Source: Spirochaeta sp.
Lineage (GTDB): Bacteria > Spirochaetota > Spirochaetia > DSM-27196 > Alkalispirochaetaceae
Assembly: GCA_027859055.1 (NCBI GenBank)
Contig: JAQIBO010000139.1
Location: 1-19,434, forward strand
DNA length: 19,434 nt
Direction: 5' to 3'
Shown: positions 1-6,984 of the stretch, in pieces
Layout of the letters: every line of letters begins with the position of its first letter
Position numbering within the stretch: position 1 is the stretch's first letter
Position numbers and translations under genes: made by a program
The notes under the pieces: generated by a model
The model's input: only the letters and a program-made list of their open reading frames with translations
The model's database searches: none
Told to the model about the DNA's origin: nothing

Positions 1-11
1 GTGTTCCTTTC

Positions 12-46
12 AAAAAAGAGCCCTGGCCACGCATGGACCAGGGCTC
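12..46 (-). terminator. Intrinsic terminator of the alanine symporter gene
   Basis: A perfect 9-bp inverted repeat (GAGCCCTGG at 18-26 and CCAGGGCTC at 38-46) with an 11-base loop is followed, reading on the minus strand, by a run of six T (the A-run at 12-17). It lies about 30 bases beyond the stop codon of the symporter gene, the correct place and orientation for Rho-independent termination of the minus-strand transcript. On the plus strand no T-run follows the stem, so it should work in one direction only. Confidence 0.9.
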
Positions 47-77
47 ACATTCACCAAAGAATGAACCGTCAAAAACC

Positions 78-1442
78 TCAGTTCTTGAGCTTGCCTTCGT
101 ATTCCTTGAGGGCGGCAAACACAACCGGGCTCAGCGCGATAAGCGCAATCAGGTTGGGAATCGCCATCAGGCCGTTGAATGCGTCGGAGATGTTCCAGAC
201 AAAGTCCAGAGACGCGATCGCACCGACAAACGCCAGGGCAACCCAGACCCACTTGTAGTACTCAGCGACAGCACGACTGGTGATGTACTCGAGCGACTTG
301 AAGCCGTAGAAGTACCACGTCAACATCGTGGAGAACGCAAAGAACACCAGACCAAAGCTGACGATAAAGCCGCCGAAGCCGGGGAGCTGTGAGCGGTACG
401 CAGCCGTGGTGAGTTCCGCACCGTTGAGGTTGTTGGTGATTTCCATAACCCCTTCAGGCATCGTAAGAATCGCGCTGGTCAGGATAACGAGGGCAGTCAT
501 CGTACAGATGACGATCGTGTCCAGGAAGGAACCAAGACTGGCGATAATACCCTGACGGACCGGATCGTTTGTCTGGCTGGCGGCGTGTGCGATCGGCGCA
601 CTACCAAGCCCCGCCTCGTTGGAGAAGATACCGCGGGCGACACCAAACCGAATAACCGACCCGAGGAGACCACCACCAACCGCTTTGCCGGTAAACGCGT
701 TGCCAAAGATCCAGCCAAACGCCTGACCGAGCTGGTCATAGTTGACGAAGATGATAATCAGCGAACCGATCACATAGATAACCGCCATCACCGGGACGAT
801 CTTCTCGGACACGCGGGCGATGCTTTTGATACCACCGATAATCACCGCACCAACGGCGACTGCGAGGATCAGGCCGGTAATCCACGGCGCCACGTTCAAC
901 TGGTTATTGACCGCCGCAGCAACGGAGTTCGATTGCACCATGTTGCCGATACCGACGGAGGCGATAAACGCGAAAAACGCAAACAGCCACCCGAGCCATT
1001 TCCAGTTTCCGCCGTACTTTTCTTCCATACCGACGCTGGCGTAGTACATCGGACCACCCGATTTCTCACCCGCTTCGTCGGTAACGCGATATTTAACCGC
1101 AAGAACCGCCTCACTGAACTTGGTCGCACCACCGAGGATCGCGGTGATCCACATCCAGAAGACAGCACCGGGACCACCAAGGGCGATCGCCGTTGCCACA
1201 CCAGCGATGTTTCCGGTACCGATCGTTGCGGAAAGCGAGGTCATCAGCGCCGCAAAAGGACTGATGTCTCCGTCACCTTCAGACTTGGTAAACAAGAGCT
1301 TGAAGGCGTACCCAAGTTTCCGGTACTGGACGATCTTTGTCCCGACCGAAAGGATCAACCCCGTTGAGAACAACAGGACGATCATTACCGGGCCCCAGGC
1401 GAATCCGCCGATCGCGCCGATAACCGCATTAAAAGCTTCCAT
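78..1442 (-). CDS. Alanine/glycine:cation symporter family protein (AGCS)
   Basis: Inner-membrane secondary transporter that takes up alanine or glycine with Na+ or H+. The 454-residue length matches the AGCS family. Visible signatures are the family block around residues 70-98 (SATIGTGNIAG followed by GGPGAVFWMW), GGPMYY at 129-134 and SNEAGLGSAPIAHA at 274-287. Hydrophobic segments run through the whole protein. The ATG is preceded by a strong Shine-Dalgarno (AGGAGGA on the minus strand, plus positions 1447-1453). It lies 168 bases downstream of alanine dehydrogenase on the same strand, so imported alanine would feed directly into that enzyme. A separate leader containing an ATTCG-N5-CGAAT palindrome suggests it may have its own control. 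Exact substrate (alanine, glycine, D-alanine) and coupling ion cannot be read from sequence. Confidence 0.95.
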   Translation of the reverse strand: MEAFNAVIGAIGGFAWGPVMIVLLFSTGLILSVGTKIVQYRKLGYAFKLLFTKSEGDGDISPFAALMTSLSATIGTGNIAGVATAIALGGPGAVFWMWITAILGGATKFSEAVLAVKYRVTDEAGEKSGGPMYYASVGMEEKYGGNWKWLGWLFAFFAFIASVGIGNMVQSNSVAAAVNNQLNVAPWITGLILAVAVGAVIIGGIKSIARVSEKIVPVMAVIYVIGSLIIIFVNYDQLGQAFGWIFGNAFTGKAVGGGLLGSVIRFGVARGIFSNEAGLGSAPIAHAASQTNDPVRQGIIASLGSFLDTIVICTMTALVILTSAILTMPEGVMEITNNLNGAELTTAAYRSQLPGFGGFIVSFGLVFFAFSTMLTWYFYGFKSLEYITSRAVAEYYKWVWVALAFVGAIASLDFVWNISDAFNGLMAIPNLIALIALSPVVFAALKEYEGKLKN

Positions 1443-1523
1443 ACATTCCTCCTCGTGTCATGATGGATTCCAAAATTGATCTGACACTATCCTAAACCCG
1501 GGACCCGGTATACGCCAGCAAAA

Positions 1524-1538
1524 ATTCGTTAATCGAAT
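1524..1538. promoter_or_regulatory. Palindrome in symporter leader, possible Lrp-type operator
   Basis: ATTCG-N5-CGAAT forms a perfect 5-bp inverted repeat with an A/T-rich centre, about 80 bases upstream of the symporter start. A closely related palindrome sits upstream of ald at 2833-2848 (shared pattern ATTCG, TAA, CGAA). Because an Lrp/AsnC regulator gene adjoins these genes, I infer a regulator site. No binding evidence exists, and a 5-bp palindrome can arise by chance. Confidence 0.35.
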
Positions 1539-1610
1539 CCTGCAGCATATTCGTGGTCCCGGTTCACAACAGTACCAGAATAGCTCACATTTTAAGTTCG
1601 GTCGGATCCG

Positions 1611-2738
1611 TCAGATCTTTACTCCGTCGATCAGATCTCCAACAGGAACGAAGTTCATGCCGATCGCGTCAGCAACGCCTTTGTAGGTCAGCTTTCCGTC
1701 ATAGGTGTTGATGCCCCGCGCGATCGCGCTTTGCCTGGCAGCCGCCGCCTCAAGACCTTTGCCGGCGATCAGCAGACCATACGGTAACGTGGCGGTGGTG
1801 AGCGCCTGCGTCGAGGTGCGGGAGACGCCGCCGGGCATGTTGGCAACACAGTAGTGGACAACGTCGTCAATCGTAAAGACCGGATCGTCGTGTGTTGTCG
1901 GATGCGTGGTCTCTATACAGCCGCCCTGGTCAACGGCAACGTCCACCAGTACCGATCCCTTTTTCATCTTCCGCAGATCGTCTTTCTTGATCAGGTGCGG
2001 CGCCTTGGCACCGGGAATCAGAACCGCTCCAACGATGAGATCACTCTTCTCGAGAACCAGTTCAAGGTGGGCCTGGTTGGAGTAAAGCAGATGGACCCGT
2101 CCGGCAAACACGTCATCAAGATAGTTGAGCCGGTCGATGTTCACGTCAAGAACAGTTACATCGGCACCAAGCCCGATCGCCATTTTCGCCGCGTGGGTAC
2201 CAACAACGCCGCCACCGAGGATTGCCACTTTTCCCTTTTCAACACTGGGGATACCGCCGAGAAGCACGCCGCGTCCGCCCTGGGGGCGTTCAAGGAATCG
2301 CGCGCCCTCCTGGATGCTCATCCGTCCGGCGATCTCACTCATCGGGCGCAAGAGCGGCAATGAATGATCCGGCATTTCAACCGTTTCATAGGCAACACCT
2401 TTGACCTTCCGTTGGAGCATCTCCTTGGTGAGCATCTCATCCGCGGCAAGGTGCAGGTAGGTGTAGAGAATCTGGTTTTCCTTCATCAGCGGGTACTCAT
2501 CCGGCTGCGGCTCTTTGACCTTCACGATCATGTCGCTGGCGCCCCAGATCTCCTCGGCGGTATCGCACAGAATTGCGCCGGCCTCTTTGTATTCGTCATC
2601 TTCATACCCGGCATCGATACCGCTGAATTTTTGAACCCGGACGGTGTGGCCGTCGGCGATATACGCCCGGGCGCAACTTGGGGTGAGACCGACCCGGTAT
2701 TCATGCTTTTTGATTTCTTTTACTGATCCGATTTGCAT
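1611..2738 (-). CDS. ald: Alanine dehydrogenase
   Basis: Cytoplasmic NAD-dependent oxidative deamination of L-alanine to pyruvate and ammonium (reversible). The 375-residue length is typical. The N-terminal domain carries R15, the catalytic lysine K75 in VKVKEP and the catalytic histidine H96 in YLHLA; RPMSEIAGRMS follows at 131-141. The Rossmann nucleotide-binding loop is GGGVVG at 175-180, and the conserved DVAVDQGG segment contains the second catalytic acid. The start ATG has a GGAGG Shine-Dalgarno six bases upstream (minus strand). It lies between an Lrp/AsnC regulator (upstream) and an alanine symporter (downstream) on the same strand, which gives a complete alanine catabolic set. The 176-base leader holds repeated elements that may be regulator sites. 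No obvious T-tailed terminator separates it from the symporter, so some read-through is possible. Confidence 0.97.
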   Translation of the reverse strand: MQIGSVKEIKKHEYRVGLTPSCARAYIADGHTVRVQKFSGIDAGYEDDEYKEAGAILCDTAEEIWGASDMIVKVKEPQPDEYPLMKENQILYTYLHLAADEMLTKEMLQRKVKGVAYETVEMPDHSLPLLRPMSEIAGRMSIQEGARFLERPQGGRGVLLGGIPSVEKGKVAILGGGVVGTHAAKMAIGLGADVTVLDVNIDRLNYLDDVFAGRVHLLYSNQAHLELVLEKSDLIVGAVLIPGAKAPHLIKKDDLRKMKKGSVLVDVAVDQGGCIETTHPTTHDDPVFTIDDVVHYCVANMPGGVSRTSTQALTTATLPYGLLIAGKGLEAAAARQSAIARGINTYDGKLTYKGVADAIGMNFVPVGDLIDGVKI

Positions 2739-2775
2739 ACTTGTCCTCCATAGGTGGGATTACTGACAGATTCCC

Positions 2776-2848
2776 ACGGTTTTCGTAGGAAGTCAAACAT
2801 TTTCTTACGGTTTTCGTTGTATGATCAACCAATTCGATAAATTTCGAA
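2776..2848. promoter_or_regulatory. Repeated elements in the ald leader, possible Lrp-family operators
   Basis: ACGGTTTTCGT occurs twice as an exact 11-base direct repeat (2776-2786 and 2807-2817), offset by 31 bases. A third, weaker copy (ATTTCG at 2841-2846) follows at 30 bases and is part of the palindrome TTCGA-N6-TCGAA at 2833-2848. The 30-31-base period is about three helical turns, placing all three on one face of the DNA, as often seen for Lrp/AsnC-type regulators. The repeats are seen directly; the assignment to the neighbouring regulator is inference. Confidence 0.45.
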
Positions 2849-2914
2849 CGATTATGGACTCGGCGAACGCCACACGTGTCAAAGAAAGTGAATGCTTGGT
2901 AAGAGGTTTCGAAT

Positions 2915-3370
2915 TCAGACGAATTTTGAGTATGTTTTGAGGGTGACGAAGCTTTCGGTGCGGGTTATCCCCGCAACCTGCGACAACTGGTCGATGAGAA
3001 AATCAACGAGTCCGTGGTGGCTGTCCAGCAAGAGCTCGATCACCAGATCAAACCGCCCGGAAACGATCGACACGGAAAGAACATCTTTCAAATGCGAGAT
3101 CTCTTCCGCTTTTTCCGCCAACAGGTGACTCTCGGTGACATTAGCGCCGAGCCACACCACCTGCCTGTTGGCAAGAATTTCCGGATTGATCAGGCCGCGC
3201 AGAGAGAGAATGCCGAATTCACGCAGGCGTTTAATCCGTTGACGGATCATCCCCTCGGAAACACCCAGTTCCTTGGCGACGGCGCTGTTGGAAATGGTGC
3301 CGGCCCGGAGTAGTTCTATAATCGCCCAGTCGCGTTCATCAAGGTCGTGAAGGGGAGTCTTGGACATCAT
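2915..3370 (-). CDS. Lrp/AsnC family transcriptional regulator
   Basis: DNA-binding regulator of 151 residues, the usual size for the family. Residues about 8-60 form the AsnC-type winged helix-turn-helix (DLDERDWAIIELL, then AVAKELGVSEGMIRQRIKRL). Residues about 70-150 form the ligand-sensing RAM domain (VVWLGANV, then SGRFDLVIELLLDS). Two ATG codons in tandem form the start, and the Shine-Dalgarno is weak. Upstream of ald and the alanine symporter on the same strand, it is the obvious candidate to sense alanine or another amino acid and control those genes; this role is inferred from position. It lies 35 bases downstream of the cupin gene and may share its transcript. Confidence 0.92.
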   Translation of the reverse strand: MMSKTPLHDLDERDWAIIELLRAGTISNSAVAKELGVSEGMIRQRIKRLREFGILSLRGLINPEILANRQVVWLGANVTESHLLAEKAEEISHLKDVLSVSIVSGRFDLVIELLLDSHHGLVDFLIDQLSQVAGITRTESFVTLKTYSKFV

Positions 3371-3405
3371 CGTCTCGCTGCAGAAGGTATGTCGGATTGT
3401 CCCGG

Positions 3406-3753
3406 CTATTCCCGCTCGGTGGGGACCAGGCAGATAAACTGCAACGGCTCCGCACCGGTGTTGCGAAACTGATGCTTTTCATCGGGTTTCACAAAGGCGA
3501 AGTTCCCCGCACTGATCGGATGCTCGTCTCCCGCTTCGTTCACCATCACCCCGCAACCGGCCAGGATGTAGTTCAGGTGTTCCCAGGGATGGGAATGGTA
3601 CGGGGAAAAGCCCCCGGGCTCCACCGTAAGGACACGCATCGACATCGTCGGTGAACCGTCGGCAACACCGACCGGCACCTGCTTGGTAATCCCTTTCACA
3701 TCGGGTGATTCCATCGGTTTTCTGGGCACGTCCTGTAATTCCACGATCTTCAT
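3406..3753 (-). CDS. Small single-domain cupin protein
   Basis: A 115-residue protein with one conserved cupin barrel. Cupin motif 1 is visible at about 48-68 (HSH, then E and G, as in YHSHPWEHLNYILAG) and motif 2 at about 85-97 (KPDEKHQFRN), giving the usual His/His/Glu/His metal ligand set. No signal peptide, so probably cytoplasmic. Members of this group include sugar- or amino-acid-related isomerases, dioxygenases and sensors, so the function cannot be assigned. No Shine-Dalgarno precedes the ATG; instead a CATACT hexamer ends six bases before it, which hints at a leaderless transcript. It precedes the Lrp regulator gene by 35 bases. Confidence 0.88.
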   Translation of the reverse strand: MKIVELQDVPRKPMESPDVKGITKQVPVGVADGSPTMSMRVLTVEPGGFSPYHSHPWEHLNYILAGCGVMVNEAGDEHPISAGNFAFVKPDEKHQFRNTGAEPLQFICLVPTERE

Positions 3754-3759
3754 GGATGT

Positions 3760-3788
3760 AGTATGGCGGCGAAGGCTCGGTAGCGCAA
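3760..3788 (-). promoter_or_regulatory. Putative promoter of the cupin gene (possible leaderless start)
   Basis: On the minus strand, TTGCGC, a 17-base spacer and CATACT are followed after exactly six bases by the cupin ATG. The -35 matches the sigma-70 consensus only 3/6 and the -10 matches 4/6. No Shine-Dalgarno is present, so transcription starting at or near the A of the ATG would fit. Evidence is modest for this one alone and gains from similar spacing at other genes in the window. Confidence 0.35.
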
Positions 3789-3803
3789 GTCTGACGTTGC
3801 CGT

Positions 3804-4820
3804 TCAGGGAGACTGAACGATCTTCTCCAGCTCCCGCAACTGATCTTCACTTCCCAGGCCGATAATACGGTCGCCGGTGCGGATCTTGATTGAGGACAGC
3901 CCCGCCCGAGTCCCGTCGTTTCGGGCCAAACCGTTGCGATCGGTGATTCCAAGCACGATCGCGCCGGTGTGTTCGCCGATCGCCGCTTCACGCAGCGTCT
4001 TGTCCGCCACGAGACTGCCGTCACACACGGCAAACTCTTCCATCCGCATCGCAACCTCGGAATCGTCAACGATCACGTCGAGAAAATTGACCACCGACGG
4101 ACGGAGAATAGACGAGGCGATCCGGCGACCGGCGATTTTGGCGGGAGTTATAACTCGATCGGCGCCGGCGCGTCGAAGTTTTGACGTTGCCAGTTCGTCG
4201 GTTCCCTTTGCGATAATTGTCAAAGACGGCTGCATTTGCCGCGCCGTGAGCGTGACAAACACGTTGTCCGCGTCGGAGGGAAGCGCGGCGACAAGGCCCG
4301 CAGCTACTTCGATACGGGCATGTTGCAACACCGCCTCTTCCGACGCGTCGCCGGCGATAAAAGGAACCGCATCATCATCGGCAAGTTCCGAATGCTGGGG
4401 ATCCCGTTCTATAACGACAAACGGGGTGCCTGCACGCTGAAACTCATGAACGACTTCGCGACCGATGTCTCCGGCGCCGCATACGATGTAGTGATTTTTT
4501 ATCCGGTTCAACTGCTTTTCCATTTTGCGCTCCCGCATCGATTGGATGATCTGTCCTTCAAAGAGATAGGAAATGACCGTGGAAATTGAAAACCCCACCG
4601 TTGCCACACTCACAACGAGAAAGACGATCGTGAAATGCTGGCCCGCCGGGCTCAGCGGGCGGACCTCACCGAATCCGACGGTGGTAAGCGTGATGATCGC
4701 CATGTACAGACTTTCGGACAGGGACCACGCTTCGAGCGTGTAATAGCCCAACGTTCCGATCACGACGAGACTGACCAGAAGAATGACGGCGATGTATACC
4801 CGTATCCGAGGTAGCTGCAT
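3804..4820 (-). CDS. Potassium channel with TrkA-N/TrkA-C regulatory domain
   Basis: Inner-membrane K+ channel subunit, 338 residues. Two membrane helices (about 8-28 and 61-86) flank a pore loop with the K+ selectivity filter TTVGFG at 46-51. A cytoplasmic RCK/TrkA-N domain follows with a Rossmann nucleotide loop GAGDIG at 115-120, and a TrkA-C-type domain lies at about 255-335. This two-helix plus RCK layout matches MthK/GsuK-type tetrameric channels gated by nucleotide or cation. I chose the ATG at 4820 because the hydrophobic first helix begins directly after it; an in-frame TTG at 4904 would add 28 unlikely residues and lies in the divergent promoter region. The Shine-Dalgarno is not evident. 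The gene is divergent from the exported-protein pair at 4925. Confidence 0.92.
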   Translation of the reverse strand: MQLPRIRVYIAVILLVSLVVIGTLGYYTLEAWSLSESLYMAIITLTTVGFGEVRPLSPAGQHFTIVFLVVSVATVGFSISTVISYLFEGQIIQSMRERKMEKQLNRIKNHYIVCGAGDIGREVVHEFQRAGTPFVVIERDPQHSELADDDAVPFIAGDASEEAVLQHARIEVAAGLVAALPSDADNVFVTLTARQMQPSLTIIAKGTDELATSKLRRAGADRVITPAKIAGRRIASSILRPSVVNFLDVIVDDSEVAMRMEEFAVCDGSLVADKTLREAAIGEHTGAIVLGITDRNGLARNDGTRAGLSSIKIRTGDRIIGLGSEDQLRELEKIVQSP

Positions 4821-4863
4821 CGGCACAGGGTACACGAATCGGGCACCGGAGCGGAAGAATGTC

Positions 4864-4892
4864 GGTACAGTAAGATGGAACAATGTTATAGT
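4864..4892 (+). promoter_or_regulatory. Putative sigma-70 promoter for the exported-protein pair
   Basis: TATAGT at 4887-4892 matches the -10 consensus 5/6 and is preceded, after a 17-base spacer, by GGTACA (3/6 for -35). Transcription would begin near 4899, giving a short leader that includes the strong Shine-Dalgarno at 4912-4918. Confidence 0.4.
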
Positions 4893-4924
4893 GACCGACA
4901 GCAATCATGATGGAGGAGTTGTCG

Positions 4925-5638
4925 ATGCATCGCCGTATCCGGTTTTTTCGATGCTGCATACCGAACGCGACCGTTTCGGTCGCCGTGGTCGTGCTTCTGT
5001 TCGGGCTCGCCACAAACGCTATCGCCCAGACAAAGACGGGTGCGTTTGCATCCGCGCTGGTAGCGATGACCGCCCAGCCGGACGATCTCGTCGGCAGCGG
5101 CGCAATTGGCGGGCAGATAGGACTGCGCGCACCGACGGGTTTTCTTGTGTTGGGTGAGTACCTGTACACCGGCAAAGACTATTACTTCTACGACGGGTCT
5201 GGCTGGAAAATGGCGGCGTCATGGCCGGACGTTCCGTCAGGTTCCACCGGGCGAAACGACTGGCTGTTTTATCGTTCCCGCCACGCGGCCGGACTCGCCG
5301 CCGGGTATTCCGGCGCGGTACGCCGCTTCGGCTTTTTCGGAGCCGGAGGCGTAATGCTCAACTACGTCACCCTCTCCGATGCGGCGGACACCTATCCGGA
5401 ATTCGAAACTGCCGCAACGCAGTCGAGTATCGGCGGAAGTAACGTACTGTTTTCCATGACCGCCCGCGGCGGAATCGTCTATCCCGCGGAGTCAGCCGTA
5501 GCAGGATCGTTTACCGTGATGTTTCAGTTGGAACCGACACAACAACTCGGAGAGACGCGGTATTTGCGGCGCAACACGTATTTCATACTCGGTCTCACTA
5601 TCCAGACCGGACCGATCCTGTCGGGGGAATCGTCATGA
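4925..5638 (+). CDS. Exported protein of unknown function, possibly outer-membrane
   Basis: A 237-residue protein I do not recognise. A cleavable signal peptide is clear: basic start (MHRRIRFFR), hydrophobic core at about 16-30, and a probable cleavage site after AIA at residue 34. The mature part is rich in Gly, aromatic residues and alternating polar/hydrophobic stretches, such as GFLVLGEYLYTG and FGFFGAGGVMLNYVTL, as in small outer-membrane beta-barrels; that is inference. The start was set at 4925 because GGAGGAG at 4912-4918 lies six bases upstream; the in-frame ATG at 4907 would lie before that site. Its stop overlaps the next gene's start (ATGA at 5635), so the two are translationally coupled and probably work together. 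Confidence 0.8.
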   Translation: MHRRIRFFRCCIPNATVSVAVVVLLFGLATNAIAQTKTGAFASALVAMTAQPDDLVGSGAIGGQIGLRAPTGFLVLGEYLYTGKDYYFYDGSGWKMAASWPDVPSGSTGRNDWLFYRSRHAAGLAAGYSGAVRRFGFFGAGGVMLNYVTLSDAADTYPEFETAATQSSIGGSNVLFSMTARGGIVYPAESAVAGSFTVMFQLEPTQQLGETRYLRRNTYFILGLTIQTGPILSGESS

Positions 5639-6318
5639 AACCGATACTGCCATATGTCTGTCCGCCGCGAGTTGGTATCGTTCTTTTGCTGGTCGTAGCC
5701 TCGCTTGCGCTCTCCTCATGTGCCGACGCAGTGTCCTCTGCCCTGGGATTGACCTCTGTTAATGCCTCGGACGGTGCCTATTCCGACCGCGTGGAGCTGT
5801 CCTGGGACACTGTCACAGATACCGATTCATCCGGAAACGCGCGAACGGTGAGTAAGTACACGGTAGACCGCTCGCCGACGGCGGCGGCGGCTTTCTCGGT
5901 TTCGGTCACCGAGACGACCTACACGGACACATCGGCGGTCCCGGGGACAAGCTACACCTACTCCGTTACGGCACAGTTTACCGACGGTGCCAGCAAAGCG
6001 GTGGATCTGTCGGACACCGGGTACGCGATGGACGCGACGGAGCTCCGGGTGTACTCATCGCCAAACGACGGCGCTTTGTCGTATGACGCGTCAGGCGAGG
6101 CGGATTGGTTCAATTTTCTGGGACAGGAAGGGTGGGTGTATCGTGTCACCGTCACCGGCGGCGCGAATGTGAACGTGTATCGCGAAGGCGATATCAGCAC
6201 CGCACTGACCGCTATTTCTTCAGCGGGCGGCGTCTCCCGGTATCGGTTGCCCCGATCCGGCCGGTACCACGTTCGGCTGAACGCCGGCGCGGGAACGGTT
6301 TCAGTCAGTCATGAGTGA
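5635..6318 (+). CDS. Lipoprotein with FnIII-like and PPC-like domains
   Basis: A 227-residue putative lipoprotein. The N-terminus has a hydrophobic stretch (about 14-26) ending in a lipobox LSSC, with Cys29 as the lipidated residue after signal peptidase II. Residues about 40-125 resemble a fibronectin type III domain (RVELSWDTVTD, then SKYTVDRS, then TSYTYSVTAQFTDG). Residues about 130-227 are beta-rich with a pattern like bacterial pre-peptidase C-terminal domains (EADWFNF, then GRYHVRL). Both domain calls are by pattern. The ATG overlaps the stop of the preceding exported-protein gene, so they form one translational unit. A surface or periplasmic binding or scaffold role is plausible but not shown. 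The gene is followed by a hairpin at 6351-6377. Confidence 0.82.
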   Translation: MKPILPYVCPPRVGIVLLLVVASLALSSCADAVSSALGLTSVNASDGAYSDRVELSWDTVTDTDSSGNARTVSKYTVDRSPTAAAAFSVSVTETTYTDTSAVPGTSYTYSVTAQFTDGASKAVDLSDTGYAMDATELRVYSSPNDGALSYDASGEADWFNFLGQEGWVYRVTVTGGANVNVYREGDISTALTAISSAGGVSRYRLPRSGRYHVRLNAGAGTVSVSHE

Positions 6319-6350
6319 CCGCCCCATCGTGCGTGCACGCCTGAGAGATT

Positions 6351-6377
6351 GCCGCAGCCGGTGAACCCGACTGCGGC
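6351..6377. terminator. Hairpin between convergent genes, possible bidirectional terminator
   Basis: GCCGCAG (6351-6357) and CTGCGGC (6371-6377) form a perfect 7-bp stem, extendable by three inner C/G pairs. It lies between the lipoprotein stop (6318) and the stop of the convergent minus-strand gene (6414). No T-run follows on either strand, so classical Rho-independent termination is uncertain; it could end transcripts inefficiently or protect their 3' ends. Confidence 0.4.
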
Positions 6378-6413
6378 TTCAGAATCACTCTATTGCCGTC
6401 AGTCTATATGCTG

Positions 6414-6830
6414 TCAGTCCATTGCCGGTTGAAGAAACCGGGAAAACCAGCGCGCAAGGCCGGTACCGTAACTCCCGGCAAAGTCGCGCGCCGCTGCCTC
6501 AATCGTGACGCGGGAGTCGCGTTCTTTGAGGAAGTGCCAGTGTGTCGCCACGGCGAGGTACAGCTGGCCGCGTGTCTTTTGCGGGAACGCGTTTTTAATC
6601 TCCCACGCGGTGATCGCGTCCATCATCGGCGTGAACACGTTTTCATACCAGGAAAACACCGCGTCGTCCCAGGTTATCGTCCACTTGATTTCCTGATTCA
6701 CAAAGTACTTGTGTACTTGTACGTGTTCAGCTATCTCTTCCCATTCGTGGTCGTGCCGCAGATCAAGTCGTTCATCTGAAAGCATCGCCTTGAGGGTGGT
6801 TATGTCTTTTGTCGTTTCTACTCTGTTCAT
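6414..6830 (-). CDS. Small hypothetical protein (possible DUF4032-associated-type domain)
   Basis: A 138-residue soluble protein without signal peptide or membrane segment. It is rich in Trp and aromatic residues (EWEEIAEHVQVHKYF, TWDDAVFSWYENVFTPMMDAI, then LYLAVATHWHFLKER and EAAARDFA). From memory this layout resembles a domain of unknown function found in DUF4032-type and stress-associated proteins, but I cannot confirm the family, so function is unknown. No Shine-Dalgarno is visible; a good sigma-70-like promoter ends six bases before the ATG, so the transcript may be leaderless. An internal ATG (residue 16) has AAGG only three bases away and is a poorer start. It is divergent from the MATE gene. 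Confidence 0.75.
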   Translation of the reverse strand: MNRVETTKDITTLKAMLSDERLDLRHDHEWEEIAEHVQVHKYFVNQEIKWTITWDDAVFSWYENVFTPMMDAITAWEIKNAFPQKTRGQLYLAVATHWHFLKERDSRVTIEAAARDFAGSYGTGLARWFSRFLQPAMD

Positions 6831-6836
6831 ATCTGT

Positions 6837-6865
6837 AATATACTACCTCGCGAAAAACTTTTCAA
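6837..6865 (-). promoter_or_regulatory. Promoter of the small hypothetical gene, probably leaderless
   Basis: On the minus strand, TTGAAA (plus 6860-6865), a 17-base spacer and TATATT (plus 6837-6842) make a good sigma-70-type promoter (4/6 and 5/6). The ATG begins exactly six bases after the -10 box, so the expected transcription start falls on or next to the A of the ATG. No Shine-Dalgarno could then be present in the mRNA. Confidence 0.6.
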
Positions 6866-6873
6866 ACTTTTTG

Positions 6874-6902
6874 TTGACAAATATCGGGTTTCCCCCTTCA
6901 TT
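6874..6902 (+). promoter_or_regulatory. Possible promoter of the MATE/methyltransferase operon
   Basis: A consensus -35 TTGACA at 6874-6879 is followed after 17 bases by TTCATT, a weak -10 (3/6). It faces the MATE gene in the divergent intergenic region and would give a leader of about 75 bases. The -35 is perfect but the -10 is poor, so confidence is limited. Confidence 0.35.
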
Positions 6903-6984
6903 TCCCGGTTTTACGTTTTTGCAGGTCGCCCCTGTCCTTTTTTTCTCCTCGGAATTACCTTGTTCCGGGCAGGTCATAGACGTT

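Noticed and set aside
585..1367. Long open frame on the plus strand (260 codons) over the symporter gene
   Set aside because: It is antisense to a clear AGCS transporter, has a biased, charged composition (many Arg, Asp, Thr) and no recognisable domain, so it is a shadow frame.
6709..6984. N-terminal extension of the MATE frame
   Set aside because: It is antisense to the small hypothetical gene, Ser/Cys-rich and unlike MATE N-termini, and a GTG at 6985 sits at the usual family start.
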